From the NCBI GenBank assembly GCA_963976395.1, contig CAXBLG010000001.1:1-64000 (forward strand): a stretch of 64,000 nt of DNA, read 5' to 3'. The notes beneath the pieces are model-generated. The model did not search any database and was not told the origin of the DNA. It saw only the letters and a list, made by a program, of their open reading frames with translations. Made by a program: the position numbers and the translations under genes. Positions 1-9,303 of the stretch are shown piece after piece (within the stretch, counting starts at the first letter, position 1; each line of letters starts with the position of its first letter). The DNA comes from UBA11612 sp963976395. Lineage in GTDB: Bacteria > Pseudomonadota > Alphaproteobacteria > Rhodospirillales > Rhodospirillaceae.

Positions 1-50
1 CAACCTTGCCAAGGTTGGGGTCGAGAGTTCGAATCTCTTCGCCCGCTCCA
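1..50 (+). tRNA. tRNA-Gly(GCC), 3' part (5' end outside window)
   Basis: The window opens inside a tRNA. An anticodon arm CAACC-TTGCCAA-GGTTG carries anticodon GCC, which reads glycine codon GGC. It is followed by a T arm GAGAG-TTCGAAT-CTCTT, the 3' acceptor strand CGCCCGC, discriminator T and an encoded CCA ending at base 50. The D arm and 5' acceptor strand lie before base 1, so the gene is truncated only by the window edge. The acceptor strand would pair with GCGGGCG, the usual start of bacterial tRNA-Gly(GCC). Confidence 0.93.
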
Positions 51-285
51 ATTTCTAAAACCCGAAGTCTCTCGAGAGTCTCAAGCTCTCGGTGTGGGCT
101 CGTTTTCAGATATGAAAATGAGCGGTAGCGAACCTCATGCCATTTCCCAGGCGCAGGTTAAACCGGATATGCTAGAGTTATGAAGGCATTGGCGGTCGCC
201 GGCACGGCGATCAGCCTCTGCAAGCAGCAAGACGGGGCCGGGTCCAAACAATAAGGACACATGGCCCCACCGGGGGAGACGGGAC

Positions 286-3200
286 ATGCCAACACATACT
301 TTGTCCATTATCGCGGGCGAGGACATCGCCAAGATCATTGATGCCGTGGTCGCAGTAGCCAAGCGTAAAACCGGGGCAAAAAAAATAGGCGCGGCGTCAT
401 CTGAGTTTATCCGATTCATACACCGATTCTTCGAAAGCAGCCCCCCCGATGAATTGAAAGAACGTTCACCGGAAGTACTTTACGCCGACGCACAAGCCGC
501 ATGGGACCATTTACAAACCCGCAAACCCGGCGTCCCAAAAATTCGGGTTCGGACATCCGCCGACGGCTCCCACACAACCGTGCTGATTCTCAACGACGAC
601 ATGCCCTTCCTTGTCGACTCTGTGACAGCCGAGTTGGACCGCATGGAGATGACTCCCCATCTTCTTATTTATCCGCTCCTTTCAGTCGTGCGTGACAAAG
701 ATGGGCGACTGACCACATTGCCCGCGCAAAATGAAGATGGGGCGTCATCGGACACAACCGTCGAATCTCTGATGCACATCGAAATTTCCGATCTCACAGA
801 AGACGGATTTAGCGAGCGGTTAATCGACACGCTGACCTCCGTGTTAAGCGATGTAAGGGTGGCCGTTCGTGATTGGCAAAGTATGCGGCGTACAGTCGCA
901 CATTTTGCCGCCGATTTTGACGGGCCGCTGCCTGGGATATCAAATGATCAAGCTGAAGAAGTTGCCGACTTTTTAAAGTGGCTGCACGACGACCACTTCA
1001 CCTTTCTCGGCTACCGGCAGTATAGCTTCGAACAGAAGGGCAAGGCGCGCCTTCTTCATATCGACAGAAAAAATAGCCTCGGCGTTCTCACTAAGGACCG
1101 CCTGACCGTATTTGACGGTGTCGCCGATAAAGCTCCCATCCCACCCCAGTTCGCCGCCTTCCTCGACAGCTCGGAGGTCTTGCTCATCGTCAAGGCCAAT
1201 CAGCGCGCGACGGTTCACCGCCGGGTTCATTATGACGTAGTGGCTCTAAAAGACTTTGATGCCAAAGGCCGGCCCAGCGGTATTCATCTGTTTGTCGGCC
1301 TCTTCACCGCCGATGTGTACACCAACAGCCCGAACTTTGTGCCTGTCCTGCGCCGAAAGATCGACCGTATCCGTGACAGCGTTGGATTCCGTAAACATAG
1401 CCACGACGGCAAGACGCTCCAAAATATCATGGAAAATCTGCCGCGAGATGAATTGTTCGAAAGTACGGACAAGCATCTTCTTGAAACAGCTGTCGGTATT
1501 TTGCATCTACAGCAAAGGGCGCGCCCAGCCGTATTTATGCGGCTTGATCAGTTCGAGCGCTTTGCTTCAATTTTGGTTTTCATACCGCGCGATAGATACG
1601 ACACAACCTTGCGTCTTGCGATTGCCGATATTTTAGTAAAAGCGTTTGACGGTCGCCTGTCGCGTTACTTTACCCAAGTCACCGACAGCCCCCTTGCGCG
1701 TATTCACTATATCGTAGCAACCCGACCGGGGCATGTTCCAAGTGTCGATGAAGAAAAGATAGAAGCTCTCATCGTCAAGGCGGCGCAATCATGGACCGAT
1801 GACCTGCAAACCGCTCTTGAACAAGCGCATGGCGAACGGGCCGGTGGAAAAATAGCCGACATTTACGTGCACGCCTTTCCTATCTCTTACCGCGAGCATT
1901 TCGAACCCAGTGCCGCGATTGAAGACATTGGCCGTGTGGATGCCTGTCTTCAAAGCGGTGAGGTCGGCATTCATGTCTACCAACCCCCCGGGGCCACATC
2001 TGGAATTGTCCATTTCAAAATTTACGGCCCGGGCGCGGCCATCCCATTGTCGGACGTTATTCCTGTTCTCGAACACATGGGCTTTCGCGTCATCGGCGAA
2101 GAGCCGTTTCAAATCCGTCCCATGGGCAGCGCCGGCGGCCGCGGCCCCGTCATGTTGCACGACTTCGAGATGGCGGCAGCGACATCCCTTACGGTCGATA
2201 TCAGTAAGGTGCGCGACGGCATCGAGGAAGCTTTTCGCCGCGTGTGGTCCGGCGAGATGGAAAGTGATGGATTCAACAAGCTCGTAGCGCTTGGAGGGTT
2301 AGCGTGGCGCGAAATTGTGATCCTGCGCGCCTATGCCAAATACCTTCGTCAGGCAGCTTTCCGTTTCTCGCAAACGTACATAGAAGACGCCCTGGCAGCC
2401 CATCCCAAAATTGCCGCCAACCTAGCCAAACTGTTTCTGACCTCTTTTGACCCGGAACTACACACCCCATCCAAAAGTAAAAAGTCGGAAGCAAGTGCTG
2501 CAAAAATCCGAGATGAGATTGTCGCAGCGCTAGAGCACGTGAGCAGCGCCGACGAAGATCGAATTCTAAGGCGCTATCTAAACTTGATCGACTGCACTTT
2601 GCGGACAAATTTTTTCCAGACCACCGACGAAGAAAAACCTAAGTCCTACCTATCGTTCAAGCTCAATAGCCGCGGCATCGAAGAACTGCCGTTGCCGCGC
2701 CCCATGGTCGAAGTATTCGTCTACTCCCCGCGCGTAGAAGCCATCCATCTTCGTGGCGGCAAAGTCGCGCGCGGCGGGCTGCGCTGGTCCGACCGACGTG
2801 AGGACTTCCGGTCCGAAGTTCTCGGCCTCGTCAAAGCTCAGATGGTCAAGAATGCCGTGATCGTGCCGACGGGCTCGAAAGGTGGTTTCGTCGTCAAGCA
2901 ACCGCCGGCAACCGGCGGGCGCGAGGCGATGCAGCAAGAAGGCATCGAATGCTATAAAACACTGCAGCGGGGCCTTTTGGACATCACCGACAACGTGGTG
3001 AAAGACAAAATTGTCCCCCCTTCCAGTGTTGTACGCCGTGACGGCGATGATCCGTATCTTGTTGTCGCCGCCGACAAAGGCACGGCGACGTTTTCCGATA
3101 TCGCGAACGGCGTTTCCAACGACTACGGATTTTGGTTGGGAGACGCCTACGCCTCAGGCGGCAGCGCCGGGTACGATCACAAAGCAATGGGCATTACCGC

Positions 3201-5166
3201 GCGCGGTGCATGGGAATCGGTCAAGCGCCATTTCCGTGAAATGGGAATGGACATTCAAAATGAAGATTTCACCTGCGTCGGCGTCGGCGATATGTCTGGC
3301 GATGTCTTTGGCAACGGTATGTTGCTGTCGAAGCACATCAAATTGATCGGAGCTTTCAACCACCTACACATTTTTGTCGATCCGAATCCCGATCCCGCCA
3401 AAAGCTTCGCCGAACGCGAGCGGTTGTTCAAACTGCCGCGCTCAAACTGGGCCGACTACAATACGAAGCTTATCTCAAAGGGCGGCGCCATTTTTGATCG
3501 AAGCGCCAAGTCTTTAAAACTATCACCGGAAATTAAAAAGCTTCTGGGGCTCGCGAAGTCGGATGTCACACCGACCGAGTTGATGACCGCCATTATACAA
3601 GCGGAAGCCGACCTATTATTCTTTGGCGGTATCGGCACATACGTTAAGGCCACCACCGAATCTCATGCCGACGCATCTGACCGGGCCAACGACGCCATCA
3701 GAATCAACGGTCACGAATTACGAGTCAAAGTTGTTGGTGAGGGCGCGAATCTCGGCATGACGCAGCGTGGCCGCATTGAGGCCGCTAAGACAGGCGTGCG
3801 GATGAATACCGACGCTATAGACAATTCTGCAGGTGTGGATTGCTCCGACCACGAAGTGAACATCAAAATTCTGCTCAACGGCGAGATGAATAGCGGCAAG
3901 CTCACGCTCAAGGCCCGCAACAAACTGCTTGTTGATATGACCGACGAAGTCGCAGACCTCGTGCTACGCGACAACTATCAGCAAACCCAGACCATCACCC
4001 AACTGCAACAGCGAGGATCTAGCATTCTCGAAGATCAAGTGCGCATGATGAAGGTGCTGGAACGCCAAGGACTTTTGAATCGCGAGATCGAGTACTTGCC
4101 GTCAGATGAAGAGCTACAAGAGCGGGCGGCGTTGGGACAGGGGCTGTTTCGTCCTGAACTCTCTGTCTTTCTACCGTATGGCAAAATGTGGCTATACGAC
4201 AAAATCGTTGTAAGTGACCTTCCCGACGATCCGTTGGTTGAAGAAGACCTTGTCACTTACTTCCCCACCAAGCTGCGAAAAACTTACATTGAAGGCATCA
4301 AGCGTCACAAGTTGCGGCGCGAGATTATAGCCACTGTTATTACCAACAGTTTCGTTAATCGTGTCGGCCCATCGTTCCTTACAAACATCATGGACCGCAC
4401 GGGGATGGGACCAGTCGATATCGCACGAGCCTATACAGTCACTCGAGCAGCCTACGGTTTGCGCGAGTTGTGGAATGCCGTTGAATCTTTGGACAACAAA
4501 GTTCCTGCGGAAATTCAAATTGATATGCTGCTTGAAATCGCTCGGATGATTGAACGCAGCGTATTGTGGATGCTGCGGCACACACCGACACCGATCAATA
4601 TGGCCGCCACCATCAAGAAAATTAAACCTGGCGCAGATGAGCTTCGGAAAACTTTACCGAATGTGTGGTCCGACGAAGTCGCAGCCTATGTGAAAATACA
4701 AACCGACTCTTATATGGAATCGGGTGTGCCAAAGAAGATTGCGCACGATGTGGCAACGATCTATCGCATTGCCTCAGCGAACGAAATTTCAACAACTGCT
4801 GAGGCCACAAAAAACACCCAAGCCAATGTCGCGAAGATATATTTCCTCGTCGGTCAGCGTTTCGGATTGGATTCGTTGCGAGCTCGAACCGAAAACTTCT
4901 CCAGCGGAACTCACTGGGACAAACTTGCCATGTCTGCGGCTATCGAAGAGCTCTACGGTCATCAGGCAACAATCACGCGGGCGGTTATCACCGGCACCAA
5001 GACAAAAACCGTAGCTGCTGCAAAGGCGCTTGAGACTTGGATCGAACGCAACGCCCCCAGCATTGACCGCTACGACCAAGTGCTCACAGAAATTAAGGGG
5101 GCCGACACACTTAGTCTGTCGATGTTGACCGTGGCGATCCGACAACTCAATGCCATGACCGCATAA
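286..5166 (+). CDS. gdhB: NAD-specific glutamate dehydrogenase, large (about 180 kDa) type
   Basis: Catalyses NAD-dependent oxidative deamination of L-glutamate to 2-oxoglutarate and ammonium in the cytoplasm, mainly catabolic. At 1626 aa it has the length of the large Bac_GDH family, far above the 450-aa hexameric GDHs. The N-terminal half (about residues 1-700) is the regulatory ACT-like region of this family. The catalytic core begins near residue 829 with GGLRWSDRREDFRSE, and the lysine in PTGSKGGF (K865) is the expected substrate-binding or catalytic residue. The NAD domain follows around residue 1000 (GVGDMSGDVFGNG). The start ATG has a purine-rich GGGGGAGACGG just upstream. It is monocistronic as seen: a tRNA lies upstream, and a convergent gene ends 4 bp after its stop. 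Identity is very secure. Confidence 0.97.
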   Translation: MPTHTLSIIAGEDIAKIIDAVVAVAKRKTGAKKIGAASSEFIRFIHRFFESSPPDELKERSPEVLYADAQAAWDHLQTRKPGVPKIRVRTSADGSHTTVLILNDDMPFLVDSVTAELDRMEMTPHLLIYPLLSVVRDKDGRLTTLPAQNEDGASSDTTVESLMHIEISDLTEDGFSERLIDTLTSVLSDVRVAVRDWQSMRRTVAHFAADFDGPLPGISNDQAEEVADFLKWLHDDHFTFLGYRQYSFEQKGKARLLHIDRKNSLGVLTKDRLTVFDGVADKAPIPPQFAAFLDSSEVLLIVKANQRATVHRRVHYDVVALKDFDAKGRPSGIHLFVGLFTADVYTNSPNFVPVLRRKIDRIRDSVGFRKHSHDGKTLQNIMENLPRDELFESTDKHLLETAVGILHLQQRARPAVFMRLDQFERFASILVFIPRDRYDTTLRLAIADILVKAFDGRLSRYFTQVTDSPLARIHYIVATRPGHVPSVDEEKIEALIVKAAQSWTDDLQTALEQAHGERAGGKIADIYVHAFPISYREHFEPSAAIEDIGRVDACLQSGEVGIHVYQPPGATSGIVHFKIYGPGAAIPLSDVIPVLEHMGFRVIGEEPFQIRPMGSAGGRGPVMLHDFEMAAATSLTVDISKVRDGIEEAFRRVWSGEMESDGFNKLVALGGLAWREIVILRAYAKYLRQAAFRFSQTYIEDALAAHPKIAANLAKLFLTSFDPELHTPSKSKKSEASAAKIRDEIVAALEHVSSADEDRILRRYLNLIDCTLRTNFFQTTDEEKPKSYLSFKLNSRGIEELPLPRPMVEVFVYSPRVEAIHLRGGKVARGGLRWSDRREDFRSEVLGLVKAQMVKNAVIVPTGSKGGFVVKQPPATGGREAMQQEGIECYKTLQRGLLDITDNVVKDKIVPPSSVVRRDGDDPYLVVAADKGTATFSDIANGVSNDYGFWLGDAYASGGSAGYDHKAMGITARGAWESVKRHFREMGMDIQNEDFTCVGVGDMSGDVFGNGMLLSKHIKLIGAFNHLHIFVDPNPDPAKSFAERERLFKLPRSNWADYNTKLISKGGAIFDRSAKSLKLSPEIKKLLGLAKSDVTPTELMTAIIQAEADLLFFGGIGTYVKATTESHADASDRANDAIRINGHELRVKVVGEGANLGMTQRGRIEAAKTGVRMNTDAIDNSAGVDCSDHEVNIKILLNGEMNSGKLTLKARNKLLVDMTDEVADLVLRDNYQQTQTITQLQQRGSSILEDQVRMMKVLERQGLLNREIEYLPSDEELQERAALGQGLFRPELSVFLPYGKMWLYDKIVVSDLPDDPLVEEDLVTYFPTKLRKTYIEGIKRHKLRREIIATVITNSFVNRVGPSFLTNIMDRTGMGPVDIARAYTVTRAAYGLRELWNAVESLDNKVPAEIQIDMLLEIARMIERSVLWMLRHTPTPINMAATIKKIKPGADELRKTLPNVWSDEVAAYVKIQTDSYMESGVPKKIAHDVATIYRIASANEISTTAEATKNTQANVAKIYFLVGQRFGLDSLRARTENFSSGTHWDKLAMSAAIEELYGHQATITRAVITGTKTKTVAAAKALETWIERNAPSIDRYDQVLTEIKGADTLSLSMLTVAIRQLNAMTA

Positions 5167-5170
5167 CCGC

Positions 5171-7225
5171 TTACGATTGCGCCTGCTTCGCTGCACAAAG
5201 CGCGGTCCACTCAGCGCGAAGAGCGCCGTAGAAATCAGTCGCGAAGGCGAGCGCGTCGCAAAGACGCGAGTCCAGCAAACGCTGCCTTAGTGTTTTGCGC
5301 AGTTCGGCGAGGGCTGCAAAATCGCCGGCTAGCTCCTGCGCCCGTTTCACCAAATCGTCCGCAGACTCCGCGACGCCTTCGGAAAAACCACCACTGGCAA
5401 GGTGCGCGGCGGCGTGGCGACCGCAAAACCGTTCGCCGGCAACCGTCAGAACCGGCACGCCCATAAGCAGCGCTTCGCAGGTGCTAAGTCCGCCCGAGTA
5501 CGGTGTGGTGTCGAGAACAATGTCAACGTCGGCGTACTGACCGAGAAACTCTGCATGTGGGCCACCGGTCTGAAATATTATGCGATCCGTTCCGATTTCT
5601 TCGTCCATGAACATGCTGATAATGCGGCCCTGTTGTGGTCCGTCAGTTAGAAAATGTCCGCTTAGAAGAAAACGAGAGTCAGGCACCGCGCGCAACACCG
5701 TCGCCCATCGCGCAACAGAGGCGGGGCCGATTTTGGCAACTTCACCGAAATTCCCGAACGTCACGCAGCCCTTTGTTAAACATGGCGCAGGCTTAACAGG
5801 CGGCGCATAAGCCGGAGGCCGATAACATATGTGATCCGGCGCAAACCGATTAACTCGTTCGATATAACACGCGTCATCTTCTGCCGGCGTATGAACCGGA
5901 TCGCCAAGCAACAGATCAATGGCTTCAAGCCCCCGGGTGTCCACATAGCTCCCCCAGGCCACCTGTAGAGGAGCGGGTTTTGCCGCGAACGCAAGAAGAC
6001 GGTTGTTCGGCGAGTGACCGGACAGATCGATCAGAATATCGATGCCGTCTTGAGCAATAAGGTGAGCAAGATCGTCCGTCGAGAGCGAGCGGACATCGCG
6101 CCACTTATCTGCCGCTGCCCGGAAGATTTTTGTATCGCCGTCGGTCTTTGTCGTCGTCGAGTAGCAATACACTTCCCATGATGCCCGATCCCGCGCTTCA
6201 AGCACAGGCGGCACAAAAAACAGCATCGCGTGGAACCGAAAGTCTCCCGATACAAATCCGATGCGAAGTTTACGGTCCGGAGAGAAATCGCGGTCCATCT
6301 GCGCGACGGGCGGCACATGACCTGCGTGCATAACGCCGAACGTTTTGTGTTCAGAAAACAGCTCTTCACGTGTCGCCTCAGGGGCATAGTGCATGCACAT
6401 GAGCAAGCTGGACCTAATCGCCGGAAGTTCGGGCTTCAAAGCAAGAACAGCCCGGCGATGGGCGACGGCATCCAAATTGCCATCATCAACCAAATCAGCC
6501 AGCCCTACATACGCGGGTGCAAAGTTGGGGTTGATCGCCAGCGCCTTGCGGAAACATTTTTCGGCGTCAGATTTAAGCCCGCCTTCTGCAAGAACGACAC
6601 CCAGATTGACGTGGGCATCTGCATGGGCCGGGATTAATTCAATTGTTTTACGATAAGCGCTTTCAGCGGCCGATAGACGCCCCGCAGCATGTAAAGCGTT
6701 GCCAAGATTAAACCGCAGCTCTCCGGAGCGCGGCGCATGGGCAACCGCCTCAATAAGAATAGCCGCCGCGCTCTCAACATCTCCGGTGGACTTCAAGATA
6801 AGCGCCAAGTTGTTGTAAGCCCCGCTATGACCCGGCTTGAGTGCCAGCACGCGGTAATAGCTGTCGATGGCATCCTCAAGCAGGCCGTCTTGCTTCTGCG
6901 CGTTGGCAAGATTGAAAAGGATGTCTGGTTGGTCCGGCGCAACCCTATGAGCCTCAAGCAACACGCTGACGGCCTCGTCACTGCGGCCCTGACTTAACAG
7001 GCCGTTGCCGAGCGTATTCAAATAAATGGGGTTTTGAGAGTTGAGAGCAATCGCCGCACGCACCCATCGCTCCGCCTCACTTTGCTGCCCTTCATCCTGC
7101 GCAATAACCGCGAGCAAGTTCAGGGCATCACCGCGCTCGGGAGAGTCATCTGCAATAGCCGCTGCTGCAGCCTTGGCGGCAGCGCGGTCCCCGGACTCAT
7201 AATAGGCAATGGCACGATCTAACAT
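5171..7225 (-). CDS. TPR protein with C-terminal O-GlcNAc transferase-like (SPINDLY/GT41) glycosyltransferase domain
   Basis: 684 aa. Residues about 1-255 are consecutive tetratricopeptide repeats (recurring patterns such as PDILFNLANAQKQ, GAYNNLALILKSTGD, ADAHVNLGVVLAEGG). The C-terminal part is a GT41-type domain: LRIGFVSGDFR near 322, ILIDLSGHSPNNRL near 402, and DIVLDTTPYSGG followed by CEALLMGVPVLTV near 568-590; the last motif forms the nucleotide-sugar pocket in OGT relatives. No signal peptide or membrane span, so it should be cytoplasmic and modify proteins through the TPR superhelix. Donor and acceptor are unknown. FlmG-type TPR glycosyltransferases put nonulosonic acids on flagellin in Caulobacter relatives, which makes the sugar locus at 20-31 kb of interest, but the link is inference. 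An MsbA-like exporter starts upstream, 46 bp away on the same strand. Confidence 0.88.
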   Translation of the reverse strand: MLDRAIAYYESGDRAAAKAAAAAIADDSPERGDALNLLAVIAQDEGQQSEAERWVRAAIALNSQNPIYLNTLGNGLLSQGRSDEAVSVLLEAHRVAPDQPDILFNLANAQKQDGLLEDAIDSYYRVLALKPGHSGAYNNLALILKSTGDVESAAAILIEAVAHAPRSGELRFNLGNALHAAGRLSAAESAYRKTIELIPAHADAHVNLGVVLAEGGLKSDAEKCFRKALAINPNFAPAYVGLADLVDDGNLDAVAHRRAVLALKPELPAIRSSLLMCMHYAPEATREELFSEHKTFGVMHAGHVPPVAQMDRDFSPDRKLRIGFVSGDFRFHAMLFFVPPVLEARDRASWEVYCYSTTTKTDGDTKIFRAAADKWRDVRSLSTDDLAHLIAQDGIDILIDLSGHSPNNRLLAFAAKPAPLQVAWGSYVDTRGLEAIDLLLGDPVHTPAEDDACYIERVNRFAPDHICYRPPAYAPPVKPAPCLTKGCVTFGNFGEVAKIGPASVARWATVLRAVPDSRFLLSGHFLTDGPQQGRIISMFMDEEIGTDRIIFQTGGPHAEFLGQYADVDIVLDTTPYSGGLSTCEALLMGVPVLTVAGERFCGRHAAAHLASGGFSEGVAESADDLVKRAQELAGDFAALAELRKTLRQRLLDSRLCDALAFATDFYGALRAEWTALCAAKQAQS

Positions 7226-7271
7226 TTGGAAACCTTGTCGGCGGAATGTCCCTCGTCGTCACGACGCGGTA

Positions 7272-9059
7272 TCAGTCTGCAGCAATACCCGCTGCCGCAG
7301 AGAACTGCATCGCATGAAGACGGGCATACAGTCCATTACGTTCCATTAACGTATCGTGCGCGCCAAACTCAACCACCCGTCCTTGATCAACGACACAGAT
7401 TTGGTCGGCGGCGGCGATGGTCGAGAGGCGGTGCGCAATAATAAGGGTCGTGCGACCCTTCTTCAGAGTTTCCAGCGCCGCCTGAACCTGGCGTTCGGTC
7501 TCGGTATCGAGGGCCGAGGTCGCCTCATCAAGTAGCAGGATTGGCGCGTTTTTAAGTAAGGCCCGCGCAATAGCAAGGCGTTGACGCTGACCGCCGGACA
7601 AAGTCTGTCCGCGTTCGCCAACCATGGTTTCATAGCCTTCCGCAAGAGCCACAATAAACTCGTGTGCACCCGCCGCTAACGCTGCAGCTTCAATGTCGGC
7701 GTCACTTGCTCCTGGCCGCCCATAGCGAATATTGGCGCGCACAGTATCATCGAACAGCACGACATCCTGACTCACAAGAGCGATGGACTCTCGTAGAGTG
7801 GCCGTGGTGACATCATGAATATTCTGACCATCAATCGTGATAGCGCCCGTTGTGACGTCATAGAACCGCGGAATTAAATTCAAAATGGTTGTTTTTCCGG
7901 CGCCCGAGGGACCAACCAGAGCCGTGGTTTTCCCAGGCAGGACGGTAAAGCTAACGCCTGAAAGCGCAGAGATTTCGCCTTCATAAGAAAACCCCACCTC
8001 ATCAAACCGAATCTCGCCGCCTTTGACAGCGAGCGGCGATGCCCCAGGCACATCCGCAAGAGCCGGCTTTATATCGAGGACGGAAAACAAACGTTCCGCC
8101 CCAGCCAGTCCTTCGTTGATTTGGGCGTTGGCGTTGGCGAGCGCCTTCATCGGCCTATATGCCGACAGCAACGCGGTTATGAACGAGAAAAAAGCACCGG
8201 CCGAAGTATCGCCCTCGATAACGCGCCAACCGCCATAAACGATGACGATGGTCACGGCGACACCGCCCAAGGTTTCCATAAGCGGGCTCGACAACGCCTT
8301 AACCCGCTCGGCCCGAACAATTAGGTCACGGATCGATGTGGTGATCGCTGATGCACGCGCCGCCTCGTAGTCTTCCATGCGGTAGCCTTTGACAAGGCGA
8401 ATCCCGCTCAGGCTTTGTTCGACCAGCGTCATGAATGAGCCGGTCTGGACCTGGGTATTGGCGGTGACCTTGCGCAAACGACGCCCGAGTGCGGCAATGG
8501 GAAAGACCGCGGCCGGAAATGCCACGAAGGCGATCGTCGCCAGCATCCAGTCCTGATAAAACATCACGCCGACCAGCAAGATGATGGACAGAGTTTCCCG
8601 ACCCAGCGCGGTCAACGCGGTTGAAACCGCTATGCGCATGGCATTGATGTCCGTGGTCAGGCGCGAAATCAGCGCGCCCGTCCTATTTGCGGCAAAAAAG
8701 CTCAAGTCCATACACAGTAAATGGCGGAACAGACGGTTTTGCAGATCCGTGAGAATGGTCTGCCCGACCCGCGTCATGATCACCGTCTGGCCGTAAGTCG
8801 CCGCGCCCTTAACCGCGAACGTCGCGAACACGCCAAGACCCACCGGCCACAACAGATCAGCACGCTTCTCGACAAAAACCTGGTTGACCACCGGATCCAT
8901 AAGCCAGGCCAAGGACGCCGTGGACACCGCAATTGCCGCCATACACAGCACGGCAACACCAAACCAGCCCGCATACGGCGCAACGGCTTCACGCACCAGA
9001 CGGCCGTAGAGATCGCGGGTCGTAGGCTTCTCAGCAGGATCAATAGGTGGGGGGGTCAT
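7272..9059 (-). CDS. msbA: ABC transporter, fused membrane and ATPase domains, MsbA/lipid exporter type
   Basis: 595 aa half-transporter that dimerises to flip lipids, typically lipid A-core, across the inner membrane. The N-terminal part (about residues 25-330) is an ABC type I membrane domain with six hydrophobic spans. The ATPase domain has Walker A GPSGAGKTT near 385, a Q-loop region after it, signature LSGGQRQRLAIARAL near 486, Walker B ILLLDEATSALD near 510 and the switch histidine in IIAHRLST. The length and domain order match MsbA; other bacterial lipid or peptide exporters share this layout, so the substrate is not proved. It lies 46 bp upstream of the TPR glycosyltransferase and is divergent from the aminotransferase gene at 9.3 kb. 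Confidence 0.85.
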   Translation of the reverse strand: MTPPPIDPAEKPTTRDLYGRLVREAVAPYAGWFGVAVLCMAAIAVSTASLAWLMDPVVNQVFVEKRADLLWPVGLGVFATFAVKGAATYGQTVIMTRVGQTILTDLQNRLFRHLLCMDLSFFAANRTGALISRLTTDINAMRIAVSTALTALGRETLSIILLVGVMFYQDWMLATIAFVAFPAAVFPIAALGRRLRKVTANTQVQTGSFMTLVEQSLSGIRLVKGYRMEDYEAARASAITTSIRDLIVRAERVKALSSPLMETLGGVAVTIVIVYGGWRVIEGDTSAGAFFSFITALLSAYRPMKALANANAQINEGLAGAERLFSVLDIKPALADVPGASPLAVKGGEIRFDEVGFSYEGEISALSGVSFTVLPGKTTALVGPSGAGKTTILNLIPRFYDVTTGAITIDGQNIHDVTTATLRESIALVSQDVVLFDDTVRANIRYGRPGASDADIEAAALAAGAHEFIVALAEGYETMVGERGQTLSGGQRQRLAIARALLKNAPILLLDEATSALDTETERQVQAALETLKKGRTTLIIAHRLSTIAAADQICVVDQGRVVEFGAHDTLMERNGLYARLHAMQFSAAAGIAAD

Positions 9060-9303
9060 AAACGTACGGGCCTCAGAAGCAATGCCGAAGAAGGGGTTAG
9101 CAAGCCCTCACTTAGCCCCGCACCCTGGGCGTTGTCCAGGCAACTGGGGTTAGGCTGGCTGATATATCGGCTGTTTCGCGCAACCCATTCCGATTGCAAG
9201 CGTTTCCCCCACAGGGTAGGTTCATAGACGTTAATAAGAGGGTGTCAGAGCCCCGCGTTCCATCCTGGCTGCGGTCCGACCTTTCCCTTAGGACATTGTT
9301 TTT

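Noticed and set aside
72..81. CTCTCGAGAG palindrome after the tRNA
   Set aside because: Short, no T-run and no second copy; not a convincing terminator or att site, and no integrase is near.
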